Below, piece after piece: positions 36,131 through 47,082 of a stretch of DNA of 64,000 nt. The stretch spans positions 90,540,327 to 90,604,326 of the forward strand of contig CM073891.1 in the NCBI GenBank assembly GCA_037176705.1, given 5' to 3'. The stretch is from Molossus alvarezi. Taxonomy: Eukaryota; Chordata; Mammalia; Chiroptera; Molossidae. Every line of letters begins with the position of its first letter. Position 1 is the stretch's first letter. A model generated the notes under the pieces. The model did not search any database. It saw only the letters and a program-made list of their open reading frames with translations, and was not told the DNA's origin. Both the position numbers and the translations under genes were made by a program.

Positions 36131-37687
36131 TTTAAACAATGAGTATATTAGGTGTTACTTTTGTACTCAAAAACATTTTTTATGGTTAGTATTAATAAGA
36201 AAATTATAAAACTACACAATGAAATAAGACTTAAAGACTTGTTTTACAATGGGAGGCCTCAGTATGTTAATTCTTCCTAAATTAATCTACAAATCCAATG
36301 CTATGCCACATTGAAGCAAATTATTTTTGGGTGAGAGAGAGGAATGAAAAGTAAGGTGTTGAAAAAATACTAAGCATAGGCACATAAACATACTCAGAAA
36401 ATACTGAGGAGAGTAATAAAGGATTTAATGCTAATCAAACTATATCATCATTATAAAGCTACACTAATTAAAAATTCAATATAATGGCAAATAAATAAAA
36501 TTAGAAGAGAATGTAGAAATGAATCTAAATAATCTGGTAACTTAGTAAAGGTAGCCCTTCAAATAGGTGGGAGAAAATAAGTAGTATTGGAATAACTAGC
36601 CATCTGTAAAAATATAAAGCTGGATTTCTACTATACTCATTTTCCAAAGTCACTTCCAAAATCATCAAAGACAATACATTCAAAATAAAACCATAAAAGT
36701 ACCAGAAAAATGTGAGTAAATATTTTTGCAATTGTGAGCTAGAACTGTATTAAATAAAATCCTGATATAATAAAAAGATTATTACAATGAACTACACAAA
36801 AATTTAAAACCTATGCAATGAACCAAAAACATAAAAAATAGTTATGTAGAAGATAAACAATTTACCAAAATACCAAAATTTGTAATGTAATTACTATCCC
36901 TAAAGAGTTCTTCAAGTCACTGTGAAAAAACAACCCAGTAAAAAAAATGGTTCTAAAGACAAGAAAAGGCAATTCACATAAGAAATATAAATGACCAATG
37001 ACATGAAAAGTCAATGAACTACAAATGGAACAATGAGATTTTTTTTTTAACCTATGAAACTGTCAGAAGCAAAAACTATTTTAAATCCTAGTGTTGATGA
37101 GAATACAGAGTTTGGTAACACTATTTCAGAAGACAATTCAGCCGTATCTTTTAGTATTTTTAATGTTCATGCCCTCTAACTTCATTCTTAGAATTTATTC
37201 TATAGAAATACTTGTTAGAAAGGAGAGGCAAGATGGCTGAAGCCTAAGGAAGTTCAGTCAGCTTGCACCAAACAAAGGACCAGACCTGAGGCTAAACTGT
37301 AGAGCATTCAACTTGAAAAACACCTTAAAATTGATGACTGGAAATACTGTGAGCAAGAAGGCCCTAGAGAGAGGAGGAGACCTTGAAGTGGGTAACCGAA
37401 TTTGCCCAGCTGTGCAGCACCGCTTGGAAGACAGAGGGAAGGTGCAGCCAGTGCAGCTCCTGCTCCCTGGAAAAGGAGGAACTCAACCCCACACAGAGAT
37501 CCCCAAAAGAGAGCAACAGAGAAGGAAAGGGGAGCCCATTAAGTGCCTGGGGAAAGAGGCAGGTTCCTCCTCACTGCAAGTGAAGAGGCCTCTCTCCCCA
37601 CCCAAGGAACAGCACTGAGTTGAAGATTGGCACCCCAGCAGCCTAAGGCCTGACTGGCTGGGAATTCTGGGGATTGGGCTGGAGATT

Positions 37688-37862
37688 CTGGGGATTCGGA
37701 CATGTGGCCAGGGGAGAGCCTGGCCAGAAGCCTCGCCCTGCAGAACAGCTTAGAGCAGGAAACCTACACCCCAATGGCAGGGCCAGCCGGACTCACTGGG
37801 CATTGGAGGCTGGGGATTCAGACTTCTGGCCAGGTGGGAGCCTGAGCAGAAGCCCCGCCCAG
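37688..37862 (+). repeat. Duplicated block in L1 5' UTR
   Basis: CTGGGGATTCGGACATGTGG (37688) and CTGGGGATTCAGACTTCTGG (37810) start two copies of about 52 bp, both running on to GAAGCC then CGCCC. Confidence 0.8.
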
Positions 37863-38540
37863 CGCAAGCCCCCTTGCTGAAAGAGTAAAGAACCAACCAG
37901 GGCATTTTTCTCCCCTTTTCATTTTCCTTTTGTTGTCTATTCTCCCCTGCTTGGGGTGGTGACCAGGGGGTGCTAGTAACCCAGGCAGAGCTGAGACACT
38001 GAAAGGAGAGGAAGAGACTACCTGCCCCTCCTGTAAACTGCAGGCGCCACCCTTAACACAAATCTGTGTAAACCACCCTGAATAGACCTGATACCCCTCC
38101 ACACAGAGCCAGGGGTGGGGGAAGAGTGGGGGAAGCAGTCCAGCACAAATACATTTGAGTATGACGCAGCCTCTGGGCTAGGGAAGACCAGCTCATAAGA
38201 CAACCTGGGACCACGCTCTGCAGGGCTTCGGCCAGGAGGTCAAGGATCAGGCAGGGATAGTGATCCACATTAGCCTATACCACAGAACTGCCCAAGAGAG
38301 CAGGAACTCACACCCAAGGAGCCAGATCCAACTACATCGAAGCAAAATGCAGTGAGCTCCACAAACAGCAGATCCAAGGTTTTCTTTCTTTCTGTTGTTG
38401 TAGCGGTTGTTTAGGTTTATGGGTTTTTAAAAATGTATCTTTAATTCAATTTTCTTTCATTTTTTCTTTTTCCATTTTCTACTTTCCTATTCTATATTTT
38501 ATTCAATTTAGCATTACTACCTTCTAAAATTATTATTATT

Positions 38541-38785
38541 ACCCTGGCTGGTTTGGCTCCGGGGTAGAGTGTCGTCGGCCCATGGACCAATGAGGCGCGG
38601 GTTTGATTCCGGCCAAGGGCATGTACCTTGATTGTGGTTTGTCCCCAGCTCTGGTCGGGGTCGTGCAGAAGGCAACCAGTCAATGTGTCCCTCTCACGTT
38701 GATGTTTCTCTCTCTCCCTCTCACCCTATCTGAATATAAATAGAAAAATATCCTGGGGTAAGGATTAAAAAATAAATAAATAAAA
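38541..38785 (+). mobile_element. VES SINE nested in younger L1
   Basis: Plus-strand copy (CCCTGGCTGGTTTGGCTCCG), end CCTGGGGTAAGGATTAAAAA. Flanked by AAAATTATT text. Confidence 0.9.
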
Positions 38786-38798
38786 TTATTTCAGTCTC

Positions 38799-38867
38799 TG
38801 CCTTCTTTGCTTTCATATTCTGTTTTTGCCCCCTCTCCTAACCCTTTTGGTCTCATGCTTCCTAGTA

Positions 38868-38912
<45 letters not shown>

Positions 38913-39415
38913 CGCGCACTTCCTGGCAGTATGTTCGTCTTTTAAGCTTTTCATTGAGGCCGGCGCTTTTACCACTGTAGATGCTGATAGTTGTTCAAGG
39001 TGTTGTTTGGTTTGGTTGGCTACTGTCTTGCCTTCTTCACTTTCATATAGTTTTTTAATCTCCCTCTTTTAATTCTTTCAGTCTGTTTCACGCCTTCCAG
39101 TATTGTTCTGTGTGTGTGTGTGTGTACGTGTGTGTGCGCACACGTTTTCAGTTTGTCTTTTAATCTTATTGCTGAGCCCGGGGCTTGTATCATTGTTGAA
39201 GCTAATGTTTTTTGTTTTTTAGCCTGGTAGTGCATTGCCTTCTTTATTTTTATTTAATTTTTTTTCTTTCTCCCTCTTCTAATTCTTTTGGTCTCACACC
39301 TCCCAATGTTCTTTGTCTATGTGTAAGTATGGTTTTTGAATGTCTGTGTGTCTTTTAATCTTTTTGTTGAGGAAGTTGCTTTTATTATTGTTTAGGCTGA
39401 TTTTTTTTTGGAGGG
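38799..39415 (+). repeat. Three tandem L1 promoter monomers
   Basis: Periods of 230 and 207 bp. Shared order: TGCCTTCTT, T-rich text, CCCTCTTCTAATTCTTTTGG-like segment, a TCC(A/T)(G/A)TATT-like word, TG tract, GTCTTTTAATC-like word, TTGAGG/CTGAG, then GGCTGAT-like text. The TG tracts differ in length between monomers. Confidence 0.75.
38870..38918. repeat. (TG)n(CG)n tract
   Basis: About 16 TG units running into about seven CG units, in monomer 1 of the L1 leader. A Z-DNA-prone sequence. Confidence 0.95.
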
Positions 39416-39768
39416 GTTCCTTTTGGTTTGGTCTGGTCGTTTTGTCGGTCAACACCTATATAACGGTTGACATGACAGGGTTGACAGGACCAGGGTTGAG
39501 ACTCAAAGTTAACAACCCTGAGGACTAAGCCTACCCACAAACAGACAACAGCAATCAAGACCCAAATTCAACAGGAGAGCCCACATAACCCACACAAGGG
39601 TCAATCCTAGAGCATCCAGCTCAGAAGATAAAGGAGACTAGTCCACTGGGTCCCCCAAGAAGGACACCACGCCTAGGCTAGGAGCCATAGCAGTCTTATC
39701 TGATATACACCAACCTGACTATGTTGTTCAACACACCTTGCCTGGCCCTGAACTACCAGACTACTAAA

Positions 39769-40640
39769 ATGGTGAGACACAGAAAACAATCCCCAAATTA
39801 TTAAAAAATAAAAAAAGGAATCACCAGAAAAGGAACTACGTAAAATGGAGGCAAGCAGTTTGTCAGATAAAGAATTCAAAAACAATGGTTTTAAGGGTGC
39901 TCAAACAACTTAGTAAGAACTACAAGCAACTTAATGAGAACTACACCAGCATAAAAAAAAAAAAAAAGGCAGAAACTATGATTAAAAATCAAGTGAAAAA
40001 GAGGAATGACACAGCTGATATAAAAAATACTCTGGAAGGCTTTAATAGTAGATTAGAAGAAGCTGAAGAGCGAATCAGTGGGTTAGAAGACAAGGTAAGA
40101 AAAAACATCCAAAAAGAGCAGCAAATGAAAAAAAACAATTAAAAAGCAGGAGGAGAGTTGAAGGAAGCTTTGGGATAACAGGAAATGTAACAACATTCGT
40201 ATCATTGGCATACTAGAAGGAGAAGAATCAGAGAAAGGAATAGAGAACCTGTTTGAAGAAATAATGAGAAAAAAATTCCCTAACCTGGTGAAGGAAAAAG
40301 TCACACAAGTCCAGGAAACACAAGAGTCCCAATCGAGATGAATTCCAAAAGACCCACACCTAGTAGACACATCATAATTAAAATGGCAAATGTTAAAGAC
40401 AAAGAATCTTAAAGGCAGGAAGAGAGACAGAAGGTTACCTTCAAGGGAACTCCCATTATTAGACTATCAGCTGATTTCTCAATAGAAACACTGCAGCCCA
40501 GAAAGGAGTGGCAGGAAGTATACAAAGTAATGAAAAGCAAGGGTCTGAATCCAAGACTACTCTATCCAGCAAGGCTATCACCCAAAATTGAAGGTGAAAG
40601 AGCTTCTCAGATTAAAAAAGGCTAAAGAAATTTACTACCA
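39769..40640 (+). pseudogene. L1 ORF1 remnant
   Basis: Remains of the RNA-binding ORF1 protein. A coiled-coil-like segment (GFNSRLEEAEERISGLEDKV) is readable in the frame at 39885-40142, followed after a stop by RIIGILEGEESEKGIENLFE in another frame. An A-run expansion near 39952-39966 and scattered stops break the protein. The ATG is uncertain (39769 or 39845). Confidence 0.8.
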
Positions 40641-40746
40641 CCAAACCAACACTGCAAGAAATGCTAATGGGACGGATGTAAGCAGCAGCAGCAATTGGGG
40701 GAGGGGGGGCAACACAGGAATAAAGAATAAAAAAGACAACAAATAA

Positions 40747-40942
40747 GCCCAGCTGGTGTGGCGTTATGGATTGAGCATCATCCCATGGACAATCCCGGGT
40801 CAGGGGACATACCCTACTTGCGGGTTCAATCCCCAGTAGAAGGTGTGCAGGAGGCAGCCAATCAATGTTTCTCTCTCACACTGATGTTTCTATCTCTATC
40901 TTCTTCTGTCTCTAAAAAAAAAAAAAAAAAAAAAAATCAATA
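40747..40942 (+). mobile_element. tRNA-derived SINE between L1 ORF1 and ORF2
   Basis: Plus-strand copy (GCCCAGCTGGTGTGGCGTTA) with a long A-run at its end. It has landed just before the ORF2 start. Confidence 0.88.
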
Positions 40943-40957
40943 AAAACATTAAAAAAA

Positions 40958-41745
40958 ATGGCAACACATAAGTACCTATCAATAACAACCTTAAATGTAA
41001 ATGACCTAAATGTTCCAATCAAAAGACATAGGGTGGCTGATTGGATAAGAAAACATGACCCAAATATATGCGGTCTACAAGAGACCCACCTCACAACAAA
41101 AGACTCACTTAGTATGAAAGTGAAGGGATGGAAAAAAATATTTCCAGGCAAATGGACTTCAAAACGAGAACCATAATAAGAGACAAAGAAGGTCACTACA
41201 TAATATAAAAAGGATTGACCCAACAAGAGGCTATAACCCTGGTAAACATATGCACTGAATATACGAGCACCAAAATATATTTTAAAACTTCTAGAGGATT
41301 TCAAGGAAAAGATCAAAAGCAATATGGACTTTAACACTCCACTGACACCACAGAACAGATCTTCTAGACAAAAAATTCATGAGGAAACAGAGACCCTAAA
41401 CAATGCTCTAGATCAGTTGGATTTAATTGACATTTGCAGAACATTTCAGCCCAAAGCTGCAGAATATACATTCTTCTCAAGTGCACACATGCCATTCTCA
41501 AAGACAGACCATATGTCAGGACACAAAGTAAGTCTCTACAAGTTCAAGAAGACTGAAATTATATCAAGCATCTTCTCAGATCACAATGGCATGAAACTAG
41601 AAATCAATTACAATAACAACACTCAAAAACATTTAAACACATGGAGCTAAATAGCATGTTATTTAACAATGAATGGGTTACCAATGGGATCAAGAAAGAA
41701 ATAAAATGCTTCCTGGAAACTAATGAAAACAAACACACAATGATA
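40958..41745 (+). pseudogene. L1 ORF2 endonuclease remnant
   Basis: Starts MATHKYLSITTLNVNDLNVP, the ORF2 endonuclease N-terminus, with the catalytic-loop words CGLQETHL and, later, DFNTPLT and SDHNGMKLEI. The frame is broken between 41176 and 41324. Sequence then jumps near 41745 from just past the endonuclease to the ORF2 C-terminus, so the reverse-transcriptase core is absent. Confidence 0.88.
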
Positions 41746-42638
41746 CATCAGATAAGGGGTTAATTTCCAAAATACATAGAGTACTCATCCAACTCAACAA
41801 AAGAAAGACAAACAATCCAATTAAAAAATGGGCAGAGGACCTGAACAGACACCTCTCCAAACAGGACATACAAAGGGTTGAGATACACATGAAAAAATGC
41901 TCAACGTCACTAATCATCAGAGAGATGCAAATTAAAACAACTATGAGGTATCACTTCACACCTGCCAGAATGTCTGCCATCAACAAATCATCAACAGTAA
42001 GTGCTGGCGGTGTGGAGAAAAGGGGACTCTAATACACTGATGATGGGAATACAGACTGGTGCAGTGACTATGGAAAACAATATGGAGTTTCCTCAAAAAA
42101 TTAAAAATTGAACTGCCATTTAACCCAGTGATCCCACTTCTAGGAATATATCATAAGAAGCCTGAAACATCAATCAGAAAGAATGTATGCATGCTATTTA
42201 CAATAACTAAAATCTGGAAATAGCCCAGTGTACATCAGAAGATGAGTGGATAAATAAGTTGTGGTACATACACACAATGGAATGCTACGAAGCTGTAAGA
42301 AAGAAAGATCTCTTACCCTGTGAGACAACGTGGAGGGACCTAGAGAGAAATAAGCCAATCAGAGAAAGACAAATATCACATGATCTCACTTATTTGTGGA
42401 ATATAATGAACAAAATAGAGCCAAAGACACAGAAGTAGGGATCAGACTGACAAACCTCAGTGGGATTGGGGATGGAAGGGCCAGAAGAGATAAACCAAAG
42501 AACTTATATGCATATATGCATAACCAATGGACACAGACAATGATACTGTGAAGGTGTGGGGGTGGTGACAGAAACGGGAGGAGGGTGTCAATGGGAGAAA
42601 AAGGAGAAACATCTGTAACAAAAATAAATTAATTTAAA
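41746..42638 (+). mobile_element. L1 ORF2 C-terminus and 3' UTR
   Basis: CAAAATACATAGAGTACTCA and [24 protein letters not shown] text, then TATGGAAAACAATATGGAG and CCACTTCTAGGAATATATC. These are standard L1 3' ORF2 landmarks with stops. The 3' end is A-rich. Confidence 0.85.
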
Positions 42639-42647
42639 AAATACTTG

Positions 42648-42730
42648 GAAATGATATATGAAAATATGTATTTGAATGTGCACTATAGCACTCTTTCTAA
42701 AGGCAAAAACTTCTAAAGTAAACATACCCA
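42648..42730 (+). mobile_element. Continuation of old L1 after younger L1
   Basis: TATATGAAAATATGTATTTG and TTCTAAAGGCAAAAACT continue the old-L1 sequence that stops at 37205. Confidence 0.55.
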
Positions 42731-42731
42731 T

Positions 42732-43152
42732 TGTTATGAGTGGAATTGTGTCTCCCTAAAAGGTATGTAGAAGTCCTAACCCTTGTATCTGTGTATGTGA
42801 CTTTATTTAAAAAGAGGGTCTTTGTTGATGTAACCAAGTTAAGATGATATCATTAGGAATGACACTAATCCAATGATTGGTGTCCTATAGACAGCAACAG
42901 ACAAGTAGAGAACACCATGTGATTCTATAGGTAGACATCAATCATGAATCTATAAGCCAAGGAACATCAAAAATTGCCAGCAAATGCCCTAAGCTAAGAG
43001 AGAGGCAAGGGACAGATTCTCTCTCAGTGCCTCCAGAAGGAACCAACCCTGTGATTACAGACTTCTAGCCTTCAGAAGTGTGAGAATAAATTTGTGTTTT
43101 AAGTCAGCCAGTTTATGGTACTTTGTTATGGCAACCCTATGGAACTAATACA
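42732..43152 (+). mobile_element. MLT1-type MaLR solo LTR
   Basis: TGTTATGAGTGGAATTGTGT start, GACTTCTAGCCTTCAGAAGT, AATAAATTTGTGTTTTAAGT and ATGGCAACCCTATGGAACTA near the end are MLT1 landmarks in order. Confidence 0.85.
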
Positions 43153-43974
43153 CACCATCAATTGAGGTTAAGAAGTTACAAGAAATGTATAAAATACAGG
43201 ACATAGTAATAAAATGCATGCAACAGATATAAATGGAAGTGGAAATATATGAAAAGATATATTAATACAAGTGGAAAAGTTTAAATTACAGAATATATAT
43301 AATTTTTCTAGTAAATTAAGGAGAACATCTTTCTTCCCCTTCCACTTCTCACTGAAATCTATCCTCAAATGCTGGCCAAGTCAAATATGAATTAGACTGC
43401 CTCCCTCTGTAATCGTGACCTGCACTGACACTATTACAGATCTAATTCCACTCCGAACGCCTCAATAAAAACACTCCGCAAAAGATTCCAAAACTCTAGT
43501 TCGGCAATTCTTACTATCTAACCATTTCCACTAGGAGGTTCTGTTGTCATCTGGAACTAACAAAGCCAACTTATTTTTTTCTTAACAGTTGAAGAAATAG
43601 CTTTGGAATACAGACTATAGCTGTGGAATGGCAACTAGATTTCATTTACTATGAACTTGGATTGACTAGTAGTGGCTGCCTGTTGGTATATGCTGAGTAT
43701 TCGAAGACCACACCTGGACACAGTAGGAAAAACTGCTGTGAGGGCTAGATGGTGTGTGCTTTGAGCACAAGAACCAAGGACTTACTTCCCCCCACAATCC
43801 TTTTTATGTTCCGGATGCTGCTATAATTCAGGTTCCTTAGCCAGGCAAGGTATGCTGAGATAATGAGTAAGAAAGTATTTAGTAAACTTTAAAACACTCC
43901 TATTATGAATAATAATTTTCAGTTTTCCCCATGTCTAGATCCTTCCTATCTTGATACTCTTTGAATCAAAAGTC

Positions 43975-44330
43975 TTTGTGATTCCTTACTAGTTAGGAAC
44001 TAAAGCTCAGCCTCTAAGTCTGAAGTTCAAGATCTTCCAAAATCTGGATTCAATTCACCCTTCCTTATCATTCACTATCTCCTCAAGCAAATATCATTCT
44101 CAATTCTAGCCAAGCTAGTCTAGTCAATACTTCCAAACACTCCATGTAAATTTTCTACTCTAGTCTTGCTGCCATAGTTCCCTATACTTCAACTGAGTTG
44201 TTTCCTTGCTCATGACATAAATTCTATAGGACATTTAAGGTCCTCATGTTCAAGCCCCACAATGATGTATCAAATCCCAGTGATACACCTCTTTGTTTTC
44301 TATTTAAATTTTTATTATAGACTAGCTTGT
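43975..44330 (+). repeat. L2 LINE fragment
   Basis: AAGTTCAAGATCTTCCAAAA, TCTGGATTCAATTCACCC and later CATAGTTCCCTATACTTC resemble L2 ORF/3' text. Confidence 0.55.
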
Positions 44331-45559
44331 AAAACATATTTTTATGTGTGTGCATGATTTGTGTGTTCCCCAGCTATGTAGTAAGCAAATAAGGGGTAAA
44401 AACTGAACCTTCCTCACCCCTTTTAAGTATTTCAAAATACTAGGAGGTTGTTATGTACTCAGTAAGTCCTCAATACTTGATCATGATGACATTTCACTAA
44501 TAAAAATTTTAAAGATCATCTGAGTTTCTGACTAGCTTTATGAATTACTTAGAAATCATTCAGCTTTGTTATTATGAAAATTTCTTAGATATTTAGGTAT
44601 CCTCTGATATTTTTATGGCAACAAAAGTATTCACCATACTGTAAGGAGCAATTCACTTAAAATTTTAAATTTTGGAACAAGAGGTATAATGATCAATTTT
44701 GCCTCTATTTTAATATTTAAAAACACTAGATAATTTTAACTTCTCCAAATACAATATGAAAGTTTAACTTTAAAATTAAACTTGAAAAACACTTCATTGC
44801 CCTAAAGTTACTGTATAATTTGGCTCATAATAATTACTATCTCCTCATTATCACTTTAACAGCATGTTATATTCCTGGATGTCTTTCTTATTTCCCCTTT
44901 TTTCCCCCAATTTATCTGATATTTAATGAATACTTCTTTTACAGGAACAGATTTCTGTAGTAAATAAGTTTTAGAAAATTACTATGGCAGAGGAACCAAG
45001 GGGCCAAGGATACTGAGGAACAATTAAAGGAAACCTACTAATAATCATAGTAATTGAAATATGAAGTTAGTATAAATCTTTCACTTGATTCTATTTACTA
45101 AAGGGGGCTTTTCTAGATTTGCTTTTTCAACATTACTTTATACCTATTTGTTCTCTTTTTAAAAAGGGTCATAATACCTCTATAACACACTGACTTTAAA
45201 ATGAAACTGATGTTTCCTATTACTAATGTCTTTTAATGATGTTCACCCAACTTTTCAGAGTAAAGTGTTTATTAAATTGTGATGCTTAGAAAAAGGTGAG
45301 TTAAAAATGAGAATTTGCAATAAAATATTTTAAGAAGTGTTCTGGGAGTTTGGAAAAGCATATGAAAGAATGTCATCATTAGGACCACTTCTGTTACTGG
45401 CAAGAAGGTCTATATTTGTTTAGATTTAGGCAAATTCTAACAATTTTATTTCAAGTCGGTTAATAATAAAGTATGTAAATTAGATTTAAGCAGTAGCTGG
45501 AACTAAACTCGAGAGAGTTCTGGATAGCCTTACTACCCTTGGCTGCTGACCAAAGAAGT

Positions 45560-45745
45560 AAAAAGGGAGACTGGTGTAAGAGTTGTAGTTTCTGGGTTTT
45601 AGTCTGTGCTCTACCACACATTAATTGTGAACGTGAATAAGAATGTCTACCTTCCCAAACCTCATTTTCCTAATCTAAAAATGAGGGCTTGGACAAGATA
45701 ACATCAGTATTTCCAGCTTTAATGTTCTATCATCCTAACTGTTCT
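45560..45745 (+). repeat. MIR element
   Basis: GTGTAAGAGTTGTAGTTTCT, TGCTCTACCACACATTAA, AACCTCATTTTCCTAATCTA and AAAATGAGGG in MIR order. Confidence 0.75.
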
Positions 45746-46384
45746 AGATGTCAGGGACTCTGTAGCAGGGAAAGAATAGCCTTCTGTTAATTTTGGCATA
45801 CCTGTGTTTTGCACAGTGGAGACAAAGATAGTACATTTCTAAGCAAAAGGTAGATAATCTCAAATTATTTCACTGCAAATTCCCATTTCTAACTCACCTT
45901 TTTCTAAGCATCACAATTTAATAAACACTTCACACTAAAAAGTTGGTTGAACATCATTAAAAGGCATTAGTAATAGGATAGTCAGTCTTAACTAATTTTG
46001 AATTATTATGATGAGTTATTCCTGTGATTGCAAGGAATTTTTGGCTTATTAGAAGTATGTTGCCTTTTAATTAAGATGGAGTTGTTTTTCGGAGTTTCTC
46101 TTTTGTTGACCAATTAGTTCCATCTATAACCTTATATCTTACATGAAATTATATTTGTGATATGATATTTAAGTGTCACATTTTGTTGCTTGTTATTTAA
46201 GATAAATATAGTTTTTTAAAGCTTTTAGTTTGTGTCAGACTCATTAGAGTGAACAGATCTGGTCATTTTAGAGACTGATTCAAAGTTGAAGTTTAAGAGA
46301 GCAGTCCCCTCTTTTGGTCCCCTAAATCTTTATAAAAATAAGAGCATCCATATATTTACATATAGTCCCTCTAATCCACACCCT

Positions 46385-46540
46385 CCTCCCCAAAGATAGT
46401 ATCCCTATTTCCCTATTTCAGAAACAAGAAAAGCAATTCTAAGATAGGGAGCTCAAGAAACTTGTCCAAAGTGACTACATGAGTTTGAACTGCTGACTAC
46501 AAAGCAAGACATTTTCCATTGTGACATGCAGTCTCTTATA
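46385..46540 (-). repeat. MIR fragment
   Basis: TTTCAGAAACAAGAAAAGCA and CAAGAAACTTGTCCAAAGTG match reverse-strand MIR. Confidence 0.6.
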
Positions 46541-46559
46541 CATCACTCTGAGGTATTGA

Positions 46560-46690
46560 CTTACTCATCAGTCTACACATTTGTTTCCCTTCTTTACCCA
46601 GAAAGCTCCCGGAGGGTAGGTATCAACCCTGGTTTTGACCTCAACATTTGGCTACTCAATACACATTTGTTGAGTAAATGAATGACTGAA
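46560..46690 (+). repeat. L2 LINE 3' end
   Basis: AGAAAGCTCCCGGAGGGTAG and the terminal ACATTTGTTGAGTAAATGAA are the classic L2 3' end. Confidence 0.8.
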
Positions 46691-46980
46691 ATGCCTTGAG
46701 AGCTGGCACTATTAACTACTCCTCTGAATGCACCTGCTTAACAAATTTGGTCTAACCCGTAAATCTTATTGCTGAATTTTTTTTAATAAAACACTGTATT
46801 TCGGTGTTATCTTAAACTCTAGAACAAATAAACAAAAAACTGCATAGTTAGCAAAGGGAAAAAAAGACTTCCAAAAATTAAAACACTCTTACTCTCTAAT
46901 AACTGTAAATGTCAAATATTAAAGTAATCATTACAATGATCTCATACCAGAAGAACAGGTAACTATAACAGTGTGGTTTT

Positions 46981-47082
46981 TGGGTTTTTTTTTGGTGGTA
47001 CATGCCCCTAGCGGGAACCGAACCCAGAACTCTCTGGTCCGCAGGCGTCAACGCTCAACCGCTGAGCCAAACTGGCCAGGGC
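46981..47082 (-). mobile_element. Head-only VES SINE with poly(A) and target duplication
   Basis: Minus-strand tRNA-like head only, ending GCATGTACCACC followed by nine A (as T-run at 46985-46993). AACAGTGTGGTTTT flanks both ends (46967-46980, 47083-47096). Its 3' end matches the end of the plus-strand head-only copy at 20529. Confidence 0.93.

Larger units (their letters stand above)
32760..37205 (+). mobile_element. Second old LINE-1 (L1M-type)
   Basis: Plus-strand L1 remains. There is ORF1-side text at about 33300-33640 (AAACTATCAACCTAGAATTC), a 3' part of the inter-ORF region, and the ORF2 endonuclease start near 34180 (TAAATATAAATGGCCTAACC) with TTCAGTACCCCTCTCTCAAT at about 34548. ORF2 text continues either side of two SINEs. 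A region at 35690-35845 resembles an L1 3' end, followed by further ORF2 C-terminal text (36220-37200). More than one old insertion may be merged here. No intact frame remains. The element resumes at 42648 after the younger L1. Confidence 0.75.
37215..39768 (+). promoter_or_regulatory. L1 5' UTR with tandem monomers
   Basis: The leader begins AGGCAAGATGGCTGAAGCC (about 37226) and is GC-rich to about 38350, with a 122-bp-spaced duplicated block at 37688 and 37810. Its second half has three tandem monomers beginning TGCCTTCTT at 38799, 39029 and 39236, each with a TG tract and a GTCTTTTAA word. L1 5' UTRs act as internal promoters; mouse L1s use tandem monomers in this way. No transcription factor sites were identified with confidence. 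Confidence 0.7.
37215..42638 (+). mobile_element. Younger LINE-1 inserted in the old L1
   Basis: Plus-strand, nearly full-span L1 flanked by AAATACTTG at 37206-37214 and 42639-42647. It has a GC-rich 5' UTR of about 2.5 kb, then a broken ORF1, a broken ORF2 without its central part, and a 3' UTR ending AAAATAAATTAATTTAAAAA. Two SINEs (38541, 40747) are nested in it. Old L1 sequence continues on both sides, so the insertion order is clear. Confidence 0.9.

Noticed and set aside
37313..37618. 101-codon frame in the L1 leader as a host gene
   Set aside because: Lies wholly in the 5' UTR of a LINE-1 with no known domain.
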